Shown here one piece after another: positions 1-7,387 of a DNA stretch of 15,279 nucleotides; the first letter of the stretch is position 1, and every line of letters begins with the position of its first letter. The notes below the pieces were generated by a model. It did no database searches and had not been told where the DNA came from. It was given only the letters and a program-made list of their open reading frames with translations. The DNA comes from Deltaproteobacteria bacterium UBA6601 (lineage in GTDB: Bacteria > Myxococcota_A > UBA796 > UBA9615), in contig DJIF01000064.1 in NCBI GenBank assembly GCA_002433485.1, positions 1 through 15,279 of the forward strand, written 5' to 3'. The position numbers and the translations under genes were made by a program.

Positions 1-42
1 AGCCAGCAGCAACATGCCAGCGCCGTAGAGGTGGATCAGCAT
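1..42 (-). CDS. Possible 5' end of an unidentified gene, cut by the window edge
   Basis: Downstream of the glycosyltransferase on the minus strand an ATG at 42..40 opens a frame that stays open for the 14 codons left in the window. The short peptide is hydrophobic (MLIHLYGAGMLLLA), as at the start of a membrane protein or signal peptide. It begins 19 bp after the glycosyltransferase stop, a normal spacing for an operon partner. No clear Shine-Dalgarno sequence precedes the ATG, and the frame is also open further upstream into the glycosyltransferase gene, so the true start could differ. Fourteen codons are too few to identify a family; this may be chance. Confidence 0.25.
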   Translation of the reverse strand, partial: MLIHLYGAGMLLLA

Positions 43-61
43 TGAACCGCGAGGAACTGGG

Positions 62-802
62 CTACCGATACCGACCAAGGCTCGCCCGCAGGCGAATCCC
101 CAACGCAGCCCGTCCCATCCGCCAGGTGTCACGCAGTGGCTTCACCGAGCTCGCCTCCATGTAGTGCCAGGTGATTGGGACCTCAACGATCTGCAATTCC
201 TTGGAGCGGGCGAGATAGAGAATCTCCACATCAAAAGCGAAGCCCTCGATGGTCTGACGCGAAAACAACAACTCAGCAGCCTGCGCTGAGAAGCACTTAA
301 AGCCACATTGAGAGTCTTCAATCCCTGGTAACAACAGACATTGAATAAGCCCATTAAAGGCTCTACCCATGAGGTGCCTGTGCCCGGGCTCACCCACCCG
401 AATTGCGCCCGGCCCCTCTCGGGTGCCGATGGCCACATCAAAACCGCCCACACGAGGCGGCAAGAACAAAGCAATCTCCCCGACGGGCATCGAGAAATCC
501 GCATCACAGAGCATTCGATAGGAGCCGCTAGCGGCGAGCATGCCAGCCCGCACCGCGCCGCCCTTGCCCCGATGTGGCTCTTGAAGGACCCTTAGTCGCG
601 GTTCTGTCGCCGCCAGCTCGGACACAATCTCGGCGGTTCGGTCCAGGGAACCGTCATCAACCACCAGCACCTCGAAGCTCCAAGGAGAATGGGCCAGGTA
701 GTCCAACAGGGGCGGTAGTGTCCTGGGCAATCGCGCCGACTCATTGAAAGCCGGAATGACGACGCTCAATTGGGGAGATGGGGTGTCGATGGCAGGCTTC
801 AT
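62..802 (-). CDS. Family 2 glycosyltransferase, dolichyl/polyprenyl-phosphate sugar transferase type
   Basis: The 246-aa product is a GT-A fold glycosyltransferase resembling Alg5/DPM1 enzymes, which move a sugar from a nucleotide donor onto a polyprenyl phosphate at the inner face of the cytoplasmic membrane. Seen directly: the N-terminal strand and loop SVVIPAFNES (about 13-22), the nucleotide-binding VVDDGS (47-52), the RGKGGAVRAGM segment (78-88), the metal-binding DAD (100-102), and the family blocks DSQCGFKCF (163-171), GFAFDVE (187-193) and EVPITW (207-212). There is no C-terminal membrane domain, so it is the short soluble or peripheral type. The usual ATG at 802 is preferred; a TTG three codons upstream (811) is also in frame. 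Neither has a strong Shine-Dalgarno. It is divergent from the thioredoxin gene and may head a leftward operon. Donor sugar and acceptor cannot be read from sequence. Confidence 0.9.
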   Translation of the reverse strand: MKPAIDTPSPQLSVVIPAFNESARLPRTLPPLLDYLAHSPWSFEVLVVDDGSLDRTAEIVSELAATEPRLRVLQEPHRGKGGAVRAGMLAASGSYRMLCDADFSMPVGEIALFLPPRVGGFDVAIGTREGPGAIRVGEPGHRHLMGRAFNGLIQCLLLPGIEDSQCGFKCFSAQAAELLFSRQTIEGFAFDVEILYLARSKELQIVEVPITWHYMEASSVKPLRDTWRMGRAALGIRLRASLGRYR

Positions 803-838
803 GGGAATCAACCACGCATACTAGCCGATCGCCGAGGA

Positions 839-867
839 TTGACCCTTGCACTGGGGCTCGCTACTGT
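839..867 (+). promoter_or_regulatory. Candidate sigma70-type promoter for the TPR-thioredoxin gene
   Basis: TTGACC (839-844, five of six matches to the -35 consensus) and TACTGT (862-867, three of six matches to -10) are separated by exactly 17 bp. Transcription would start near 874, giving a leader of roughly 38 nt before the ATG at 912. The TTG at 846 that would extend the frame upstream lies inside this promoter spacer, which argues for the ATG start. On the opposite strand a TAGTAT hexamer (complement of 817-822) sits close to the glycosyltransferase start and could be part of a divergent promoter with a very short leader, but no good -35 accompanies it. Confidence 0.45.
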
Positions 868-911
868 CGCCCGGCAGTTCAGACCGCCCCTCAAGCCTTA
901 CCGAGTTGACG

Positions 912-2282
912 ATGAATAGTTCCCAAAAGCCCAACAATAATGGCATCAGCCCTTCCGTCCTGGCCTTCGGCGCATCCATGCTCGCCGTAGGTCTGGTACT
1001 CGGCTACATGCTCGCACCCAAGCAGCAGACCGCGCCCAGCGCGGAACCTGTGGCAAAGGCAAAGGTGGTCAACACCACCGGGGGCGAGTTACGCAAGCTC
1101 ACTGAGCAAGAGAAGAAGGAACTGACGGCGCGCAAGCAGCCGGCGGCCCCGGCAGCACCGCAGGCCCCAGCAGACTCACCTTTTCTAGCCAGCAAATTCA
1201 CCGAAGCATTCAACAGCCCGGAGCAAGCGAGCAGCTACCGGCAGGCAGTGGGCTACATGTCAAAGGGAAATGCCAGAGCGGCTTCGGGACCGCTGACCCA
1301 GCTTGAGGGATCTAGCAAAGGTTCGGCATGGCGAGAGCCGGTGCTAGCGCTGCTGACAGAAGCTCAAGCTGCTACCAGCCGGACGGCAGACTCGCGACTT
1401 AATATCGCAACTTTCAAGCGCGAATATCCCGATTCGGAGTTCATGGCGACGGTTGTTTTGGCAGATGCACGCGCCTTCATGCAGGACGGCAAGCGAAGCC
1501 CCGGAGCGGGCGGCCCCGGTGCCATTACGACCCAGCAAGCAGACCTCTATCGACAGGCCATCGCCCGTTTCGGCGAAGTGGCTTCGAAATGGCCGAGCGA
1601 CACGGCAGCTTCAGAGGCTCTGTTCAACAAAGCAGCTCTGCAGGGAGAACTTGGAGAGATTGAGGCAGCTCAGACCACCGCAAACGATCTGATCGCCCGC
1701 TTCCCTGACTACCGGAATGCTCCTCGCGCGCTGAGCAACCTGGGCAGGATGGCTCTTGCTGCAGGAGACAGCGAACGCGCTCAGGCGGTGTACCAAAAGC
1801 TCATTGCCAGCTATCCGAAGAACCGAATGGCACAGGGGGCTCGAGGGCAACTGAACTCTATCCGAATGGTCGGCAAGGCCGGTCCTGAACTACAAATCGA
1901 CGAATGGCTGGGCTCAGGACCAGCCACCATCGAAGCGCTCCGTGGCAAGCCGACGCTGGTGGTGTTCTGGGCAACCTGGTGCCCTCATTGTCGTCGTGAG
2001 ATGCCGACCCTCGAAGCGACCTGGAACCGCTACAAGAGCCAGGGTCTGCAAGTCATTGCAGTCACCAAGAACAGTCGCGGGCAGACCACGGAGAAGGTCC
2101 GCGAGTACATATCCGCCAATGGCCTGACCTTCCCTATTGGGGTCGACGCTGGAGGTCAGACCTCACGCGCCTATAGCGTGCAGGGCATACCGGCTGCGGC
2201 CCTACTGGATAAAGATGGAGTGGTGGTGATGCGGGACCATCCCACCCGGATCACCGATGAAGTGATCAAGAAGTACCTGTAA
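912..2282 (+). CDS. Membrane-anchored TPR protein with C-terminal TlpA-like thioredoxin domain
   Basis: The 456-aa product has a short cytoplasmic N-terminus, one hydrophobic helix (about 15-34, no lipobox Cys), a Pro/Ala-rich linker (about 37-90), a helical region with two to three TPR-type helix pairs (about 212-315) and a thioredoxin-fold domain (about 325-456). The domain carries WCPHC (redox cysteines 357 and 360) and the cis-proline loop QGIPAAALLD. TlpA/ResA/DsbE proteins act outside the cytoplasm, usually reducing cysteines for cytochrome c maturation or similar work; the TPR part could bind a client. The ATG at 912 is chosen over the in-frame TTG at 846 because 846 lies in the candidate promoter and the extra 22 residues are not signal-like; the Shine-Dalgarno is weak. 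It ends in tandem TAA TAA stops and overlaps the convergent GH57-like gene by 17 bp. No cytochrome maturation genes are nearby, so the client is unknown. Confidence 0.88.
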   Translation: MNSSQKPNNNGISPSVLAFGASMLAVGLVLGYMLAPKQQTAPSAEPVAKAKVVNTTGGELRKLTEQEKKELTARKQPAAPAAPQAPADSPFLASKFTEAFNSPEQASSYRQAVGYMSKGNARAASGPLTQLEGSSKGSAWREPVLALLTEAQAATSRTADSRLNIATFKREYPDSEFMATVVLADARAFMQDGKRSPGAGGPGAITTQQADLYRQAIARFGEVASKWPSDTAASEALFNKAALQGELGEIEAAQTTANDLIARFPDYRNAPRALSNLGRMALAAGDSERAQAVYQKLIASYPKNRMAQGARGQLNSIRMVGKAGPELQIDEWLGSGPATIEALRGKPTLVVFWATWCPHCRREMPTLEATWNRYKSQGLQVIAVTKNSRGQTTEKVREYISANGLTFPIGVDAGGQTSRAYSVQGIPAAALLDKDGVVVMRDHPTRITDEVIKKYL

Positions 2283-4446
2283 TAAAATCCACCTGCAGGT
2301 TCAGGCTCCAGCTGTCTTCCCCCCAGATCTCAACCGGAGCGTGAAACAGCAGAGAGTGGCCCTGAACCTGCGTGCTTTGCTCGCAGCGAACCGGCACGCA
2401 CCACACGCCTAGTGGCTCAGAGAAGCGCAACGCCAAGCGCAAATCGCCACCCTCCCGGCCTATATTCAGCCAATTAAGCGGAGCGAATTCCACGCCTTTT
2501 GGCCCGAGCTCACAGTGGTGCTCCGGCTCATCTTCACAGCCGCCCTTCAGCACCAGGGGAGCAGCGGCAGCACCGAGTTCTCCGAGGCTCCACTCAAGGC
2601 CATACCAGACCTTAGCTGGATCCCTCGATCGGTTCACCAGTTCAAGTTCTAGCGTCATGCGAGGGTGGCGAACACCAAACAGATAGGTCTTATCAATGCG
2701 CAATAGAGAAATGTCATCGACATCTCTCACGACGCCACTCTTCGACAGGGTGATACGACCCGGAGCACCGTCATCTGGGCTGGGAATAGGCTGAGCCTCA
2801 TACTCCCCAGAGGAGAAATCACCCAACTCACGAAACTGGCGGCGAGCAAAACTCTCTAGGCTTGCTTCCGGACCGAGAAAACGGTCAAGGAAGGCGCCTC
2901 TGGCGCGCGCTTCCTGCTGGGTTCGACTACGACGATAGAGTGAACCGGCGCCACCCTCCCACGAAGCCGCTTGCAGAGGGTCATCAAAGACCAGGGCCAG
3001 CTCTGTCCCGGTAAGCTTAAGCGGCGCCGGTTCCTCTAGCGGCGACAAGCCGGACTGAAGTGGCAACATCCGCTCTCTGAGGTCAAGCTCAACCAACTCA
3101 GCGCCAAGACGGGGATGAATCATCGCTGAGAACTGTGGGGTTCGAACCAACAACTCCTGCGCGCCATCGGCGTCAAAGTCAGCCCGGCTCATGGTCCAGC
3201 GCCGCTCGCAAGGATCCTTCAGTAGCCGATCAATGGTCCGCTCCACGGCCAGCAGTTGTTGCAGGGCAAAACGCCGACCATAGGCTGAATAGACGCCAGG
3301 ATCTGCAGCTGGGCCATGCCAATAAAAACTATGGCTCTGAGCCTGCCACAAACCCGAGCAGGCGCGGGCCAGCACCTTGCGCGCCTGCTCTAGGCCTTGC
3401 TCGCCGTCTGCCCTGGCCGCGCTGGCGGAGACCGCAGCGCGCACCTTGTCGAGTCGATGGGAGACTCTCAGCATGCGCTTATGCAAGCGATTAGCTTCAG
3501 GGTACTTGACTAAAGCGTTCTCCCAGAGCACCGGGCCCATCAAGCCGGTCAGGGATTCTCCAGCTTCCAAACCTGCCAGGGCCTGACCAAGATCACGGTA
3601 ACGCCTTCCTGCCTCGGCTGGGCGCAGCCACCTTGCCAACTCTGGAGCGACCCCAGCTGAAAGATAGACCCTGCCTCGAGGCGGCTGTCGCTGGAGATAG
3701 CTTGATGGCAAGACCGTCTTTATCCAGGAGGAGTGTTCCTCCAACAGTCCGAGCAGGCCTTCAAGAGCACCGCCTTTTACAAGTAACCGGGCATCAAGAG
3801 GACACAGCAACAGGCCGTCGTCGGTGTGATGATCAACTCCGTATTCCTGCCACCAATTGGCGAACTCCTTAGGGTCCCCAAGTAGCCGCGCGGATAGCTG
3901 CCGATGAAGCGGAAAAAGACCGAGACTCTGGCCACCACGCTCGGTGAGAAAATAGCCATCAAGATCCCGCTCCTGGCAGCCGGCTCCGACCAGCTGCGCA
4001 GAATCCACAAAGGTGTACTTAAACCGGGCTCTGGTGAGCAGCGGCGGCAGCACCGGATCATAAGCCAGCAGCGGCAACCAGACTCCCTGGGGTCGGCAGC
4101 CGAGGTGTTGCTCAAGAAAGCGCGCTGAATATTGCAACTGCCCTAGAGCATCACGCTCCGGGATGGCACTCAGGACAGGGTCATAGTGCCCCCCGCCGAG
4201 CCACTCCAGCCGGCCCTCGCGCTGCAATCCGGCCAGCTGCTTGAGGAGGCTGGGGTGGCGCCCAAGCGCGTGGTCCAACAAGGTTCCAGAGAGACTCAGA
4301 GAGAAACGAAAGTCCTGGGTCTTGCTGACCGCGGCGAGCAGCGGTTGAAGCACCTCATCAAAGACCCCATCTAGGACCTCAACGCCCAGGCCTGGCGCCT
4401 CATGAAGGCGAATGCAGCAGCCAAATTGAACGGTAGATTGCGCCAC
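2266..4446 (-). CDS. GH57-family (4-alpha-glucanotransferase/amylase-like) protein with degenerate active site; DUF1925/DUF1926 C-terminus
   Basis: The 726-aa product aligns, from memory, along its whole length with Thermococcus litoralis-type 4-alpha-glucanotransferase: a GH57 barrel (about 5-280), the helical part with LWENALVKYPEANRLHKRML (about 307-326) and YWHG (375-378), and a C-terminal beta-sandwich starting near DFDADG (423-428). Length fits this subgroup. The catalytic motifs are altered: HNHQP has become LHEAP (14-18); the YEP glutamate is Asp (YDP, D89); the nucleophile motif WLTER reads WLPLL, with Leu126 at the Glu position; DDGEKFG keeps DDG (209-211) but continues LLL. The frame is intact, so this is probably a non-catalytic GH57-like protein, perhaps a glucan-binding or regulatory one. 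The GTG at 4446 is chosen because AGAAGG lies 5 nt before it; a GTG at 4452 is also in frame but overlaps that site. It overlaps the convergent thioredoxin gene by 17 bp. Confidence 0.87.
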   Translation of the reverse strand: MAQSTVQFGCCIRLHEAPGLGVEVLDGVFDEVLQPLLAAVSKTQDFRFSLSLSGTLLDHALGRHPSLLKQLAGLQREGRLEWLGGGHYDPVLSAIPERDALGQLQYSARFLEQHLGCRPQGVWLPLLAYDPVLPPLLTRARFKYTFVDSAQLVGAGCQERDLDGYFLTERGGQSLGLFPLHRQLSARLLGDPKEFANWWQEYGVDHHTDDGLLLCPLDARLLVKGGALEGLLGLLEEHSSWIKTVLPSSYLQRQPPRGRVYLSAGVAPELARWLRPAEAGRRYRDLGQALAGLEAGESLTGLMGPVLWENALVKYPEANRLHKRMLRVSHRLDKVRAAVSASAARADGEQGLEQARKVLARACSGLWQAQSHSFYWHGPAADPGVYSAYGRRFALQQLLAVERTIDRLLKDPCERRWTMSRADFDADGAQELLVRTPQFSAMIHPRLGAELVELDLRERMLPLQSGLSPLEEPAPLKLTGTELALVFDDPLQAASWEGGAGSLYRRSRTQQEARARGAFLDRFLGPEASLESFARRQFRELGDFSSGEYEAQPIPSPDDGAPGRITLSKSGVVRDVDDISLLRIDKTYLFGVRHPRMTLELELVNRSRDPAKVWYGLEWSLGELGAAAAPLVLKGGCEDEPEHHCELGPKGVEFAPLNWLNIGREGGDLRLALRFSEPLGVWCVPVRCEQSTQVQGHSLLFHAPVEIWGEDSWSLNLQVDFITGTS

Positions 4447-4766
4447 GGTCACCTTCTATGACAGAGCCTTAGCGCAGGCCCTACAGACTGCGGGAACATC
4501 CCAATAAAACAAAACCACCAGTTACGACCTTAACCAACACGGGACCAAGAAGCAGACCGCAGCGCACACAAAGGTCCACGCCATCGCCACTTACACTGAA
4601 GCTCACTTTGCCGAAAAACACGCTCGCAAGCACCCGCTGCTGCGAAATAGCGGCTGCAAGATCACCTTGGATGGGAATCTCAGATGGCAAAGTCAGGCCC
4701 CCTCGAAGCAGACCCTAGACCGCCTCAAAGCCACCGGTCCGTTCGGATCAGGCTACACTGCGAGCG
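4447..4766. other. 320-bp divergent intergenic region without a confident gene
   Basis: This stretch separates the minus-strand GH57-like gene from the plus-strand 200-aa gene and should hold both promoters. A TACACT hexamer at 4754-4759 could be a -10 for the plus-strand gene, with a very short leader, but I find no convincing -35. The 3' two thirds are open on both strands. On the plus strand one frame is free of stops from about 4508 until a TGA at 4769, but it has no ATG. On the minus strand a 69-codon frame runs from a TTG at 4690 to 4481. Neither has a clear ribosome binding site or recognisable product, so neither is called. A gene remnant is possible. Confidence 0.5.
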
Positions 4767-5369
4767 ATGACTGAAGCCCCTAGAATTCGCTTCACTCCCC
4801 TGCCCCAGGACGACCCTCTGCACGCGGCGCTGTGCAAGGTGGGCGAGCTCTATTCAGCCACCAACTTCATGACCTGGTGGGACGCTCGAGCCTTCGCCGT
4901 CAGCGGACCTGACCTCGACTCGTGGGACCCGTTCGACCGGAGCCGAGCCGGGCTCCTTGCCAGCTTCGTGGAACAACACGTGCTGGTGAACTACAGCTCT
5001 GGTGCAGACCCACGCTTCGAAGAGCATGTCGCTAAGGTGGGTCGAGTGGACTGGCAACAGGTCCGGGATGGACTGCTGGACGCCCTTCGGCACCACCCGG
5101 TCTCGGGCGGTAGCCGGCCGGGTACGGCTGCAGGTCAGTTTTCTCCTCACGCCTTCATGTTGCTGGACCTGCTCGAGGACCAGATCGCCGGGGCCCTGGA
5201 GCTGAACTCAGGTGAGCTGCACGACGGCAGTCGAGACCACCTTCGCTGCGCCCTGCTCCACCCAAGACAGGGCTCCGCCTTCGAGGGCACCCTCTACCAA
5301 TACCTATTTCTGGTGTGGGCGCCTGCCAGCCGCCGACTGCTGTGGTTCGATCTTGGGGGCAGCCAGTGA
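4767..5369 (+). CDS. Conserved-looking hypothetical protein coupled to the UbiB gene
   Basis: The 200-aa product is not one I recognise. It is probably soluble, with no signal peptide or membrane helix. It is rich in Trp, Asp and His, with segments such as NFMTWWDARAF (33-43) and SWDPFDRSR (52-60), a predicted helix LLDLLEDQIAGALEL (131-145) and a hydrophobic C-terminal strand pair YLFLVWAP/LLWFDLGG. Codon use and GC resemble the flanking genes, so it is likely real. Its TGA stop overlaps the GTG start of the UbiB gene (GTGA, 5366-5369), so the two are probably translated together and may work in one process. The start is the first ATG; the upstream sequence has GCGAG but no strong Shine-Dalgarno. 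Function is unknown. Confidence 0.75.
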   Translation: MTEAPRIRFTPLPQDDPLHAALCKVGELYSATNFMTWWDARAFAVSGPDLDSWDPFDRSRAGLLASFVEQHVLVNYSSGADPRFEEHVAKVGRVDWQQVRDGLLDALRHHPVSGGSRPGTAAGQFSPHAFMLLDLLEDQIAGALELNSGELHDGSRDHLRCALLHPRQGSAFEGTLYQYLFLVWAPASRRLLWFDLGGSQ

Positions 5370-7216
5370 GAACCGGGACTCAGGTCCACCGTAGCGCCAC
5401 TGAGAGTAACTTCAGGCTTCGCGACCTGAGCCGCGCACAGGAGATCTTGCGAGTCTGTGTCAAACATGGCTTTGGCAGCTTCTTCTCAGCGCCGGGCCTG
5501 CAGAAGATCCCAGGTCTAAAGGGGGTCCTACAAGAGAGTACCAATAGTGCCAGCGGCACCCCACCCCAGCGACTGGTTCGGGTCCTGGAAGAGTTGGGTC
5601 CTACCTTCGTCAAGCTTGGGCAGATCCTCAGTTCAAGGCCTGATGTATTACCCCCCGACTACCTTGAAGAATTCGAAAAACTTCAGAACGAGGTCAGCCC
5701 TTTCTCTAGCGAGGTCGCTGCCCAGATCATACTCGAGGAGTTAGGTGCTGCTCCTATCGAGCTGTTCAGTGATTTTGGCACCGATCCAGTAGCCTCAGCC
5801 TCGATCGCCCAAGTACATCGGGCACAGTTGCACGATGGACGATTGATGGCGGTCAAGGTCCAGCGCCCAGGCATCGAACAGACCCTTCGGTCGGACCTCA
5901 ACATCCTGTATTTCCTGGCCAACTTCCTGGAGGGACGGCTCGACCTGGGGATCACCTCGCCGGCGGCCCTCATTGAGTCCTTTGACCGGGCGCTTTCGGT
6001 CGAAGTGGACTTCCTCACTGAAGCGGCCAACGCTGAGGCCTTTCGACACGCACTACACGCGACCGATGGGGTCTACGTCCCAGCCGTTCATCGTTCCCTC
6101 ACCAGCAGAAGAGTGCTGACAATGGAGTGGATTGACGGCGCAAAGCTGACCGAAATTGAGCGCACCCAAGCAAACCGGGAGCTGGTAATGGAGCGGCTTA
6201 TAGAGGCCACCTACCAGCAGATCTTCGTCCACGGGATCTTCCACGCAGACCCTCACCCGGGCAATCTGGTGGTCAATGACGATTCAACCCTGACTTATCT
6301 CGACTTTGGCCTCACCGGCCGCATTACTCCAGAGATGCGCGACACTCTCGAAGCGCTGTTTATCGGCGTTATCTTTCGGGACGCTGAGGGCCTGGCCCGC
6401 ACCTTGTATCGAGCTGCAAGTAGCAATGCCAGGATCAATCTGCGCGCAATGAGCGGCGAGATCCGCGGCCTGTTGGATCGCTACGCAGGGCTTGCCATGG
6501 CAGATCAGGACACCAGCAGGATCGCCCTGGACATCCTCGAACTCGCCGGAAGATACCAACTCCGGCTCCCTGAGGAATATGCAGTATTGGCTCGCAGCGA
6601 GGTCGCACTTGATGGGATCGCCCGCACCCTGGTGCCCGACTGGGACCTGATGGAGGCGACCCGCCCCTATGCTCAGCGTCTCGCAGGGCATCGGCTCAAC
6701 CCAGAGCGAATTGGCGGCGACATGCTGCGCAGCGGCATGGGTGCGCTTGATGTGCTCAAAGAGCTCCCCGGCCACATGAACCAGCTGATGATGGATGCCG
6801 AGCGGGGAAATCTCATCGTTCACGCACAGACCCCGGCGGTGGAGCGGCTCACCGGAACCGTCGACAGGATTGGCCGAGCACTGATCTTCGGAGTTGGGGC
6901 ATCGGCTTTTCTGGTGGCATCGTCAACGCTGCTTGGCGTGCTCGTCGAGCAACAAAGCGAAGGCTACAAGGCCACGGCCCTGACCGTTCTGATCATGGTG
7001 ATACTCGGGGGCACCACCATGATTGCTGCAAGCCTGATCACTGCCCTCATGTGGGACCTGTTCGTCAAGGTATGGCTACAGCGGCTACCCTGGTTGAAGT
7101 TGCTACGGCACGTACCTTTCCTGGGTCGATTGCTACCCGGTGGAAGACGTACTGAACCCGATCAAAAGGGCGCTGTCACGGCCACATCAACGCAGCAACA
7201 AGACACCAAGCCCTGA
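5366..7216 (+). CDS. UbiB/ABC1/ADCK-family atypical kinase-like ATPase
   Basis: The 616-aa product has the full UbiB signature: the KxGQ motif in FVKLGQILSSRPDVLP (Lys83 to Gln86), the Ala-rich-loop equivalent SASIAQVH, the ATP-binding lysine in MAVKVQRP (Lys164), the EVDFLTEAAN block, the catalytic-loop equivalent HADPHPGN (293-300) and the metal-binding DFG (313-315). Two hydrophobic helices at the C-terminus (about 505-527 and 538-563) anchor it in the inner membrane. All key residues are present, so ATPase activity is expected. Family members support ubiquinone or other isoprenoid-lipid synthesis and handling; the quinone here is unknown and no other quinone gene is in the window. The GTG at 5366 is chosen over the frame opening at 5315 because it forms a GTGA overlap with the preceding stop and follows a GGGGG ribosome-site-like run by 6 nt. 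Confidence 0.92.
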   Translation: MRTGTQVHRSATESNFRLRDLSRAQEILRVCVKHGFGSFFSAPGLQKIPGLKGVLQESTNSASGTPPQRLVRVLEELGPTFVKLGQILSSRPDVLPPDYLEEFEKLQNEVSPFSSEVAAQIILEELGAAPIELFSDFGTDPVASASIAQVHRAQLHDGRLMAVKVQRPGIEQTLRSDLNILYFLANFLEGRLDLGITSPAALIESFDRALSVEVDFLTEAANAEAFRHALHATDGVYVPAVHRSLTSRRVLTMEWIDGAKLTEIERTQANRELVMERLIEATYQQIFVHGIFHADPHPGNLVVNDDSTLTYLDFGLTGRITPEMRDTLEALFIGVIFRDAEGLARTLYRAASSNARINLRAMSGEIRGLLDRYAGLAMADQDTSRIALDILELAGRYQLRLPEEYAVLARSEVALDGIARTLVPDWDLMEATRPYAQRLAGHRLNPERIGGDMLRSGMGALDVLKELPGHMNQLMMDAERGNLIVHAQTPAVERLTGTVDRIGRALIFGVGASAFLVASSTLLGVLVEQQSEGYKATALTVLIMVILGGTTMIAASLITALMWDLFVKVWLQRLPWLKLLRHVPFLGRLLPGGRRTEPDQKGAVTATSTQQQDTKP

Positions 7217-7387
7217 AACTGGCAACGAAGGCGGGCCGCTGACTGGACGACAGAGCATCTGCACTGGTAGCATCCGCGGGACCTGTCGGGACTCCTCTCT
7301 TCAACCTCAGAAAGAGACCATGAGGAGCCGATTTTAAGACCACTCACTCCCTCGATTTCGTCCAAGAGGAATTACACCGAGCAGTTG

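Noticed and set aside
846..911. Upstream TTG start extending the TPR-thioredoxin protein by 22 residues.
   Set aside because: The TTG lies in the spacer of the candidate promoter and the added residues are not part of a signal or anchor.
3135..3155. GGTTCGAACC-type sequence that resembles a tRNA T-arm (3139-3148), giving a plus-strand frame that starts MGFEPTTP.
   Set aside because: It lies inside the GH57-like gene, encodes its LVRTP residues, and no acceptor stem, anticodon arm or D-arm surrounds it.
4481..4690. 69-codon minus-strand frame upstream of the GH57-like gene.
   Set aside because: It starts with TTG, has no clear ribosome binding site and no recognisable product; described only as part of the intergenic region.
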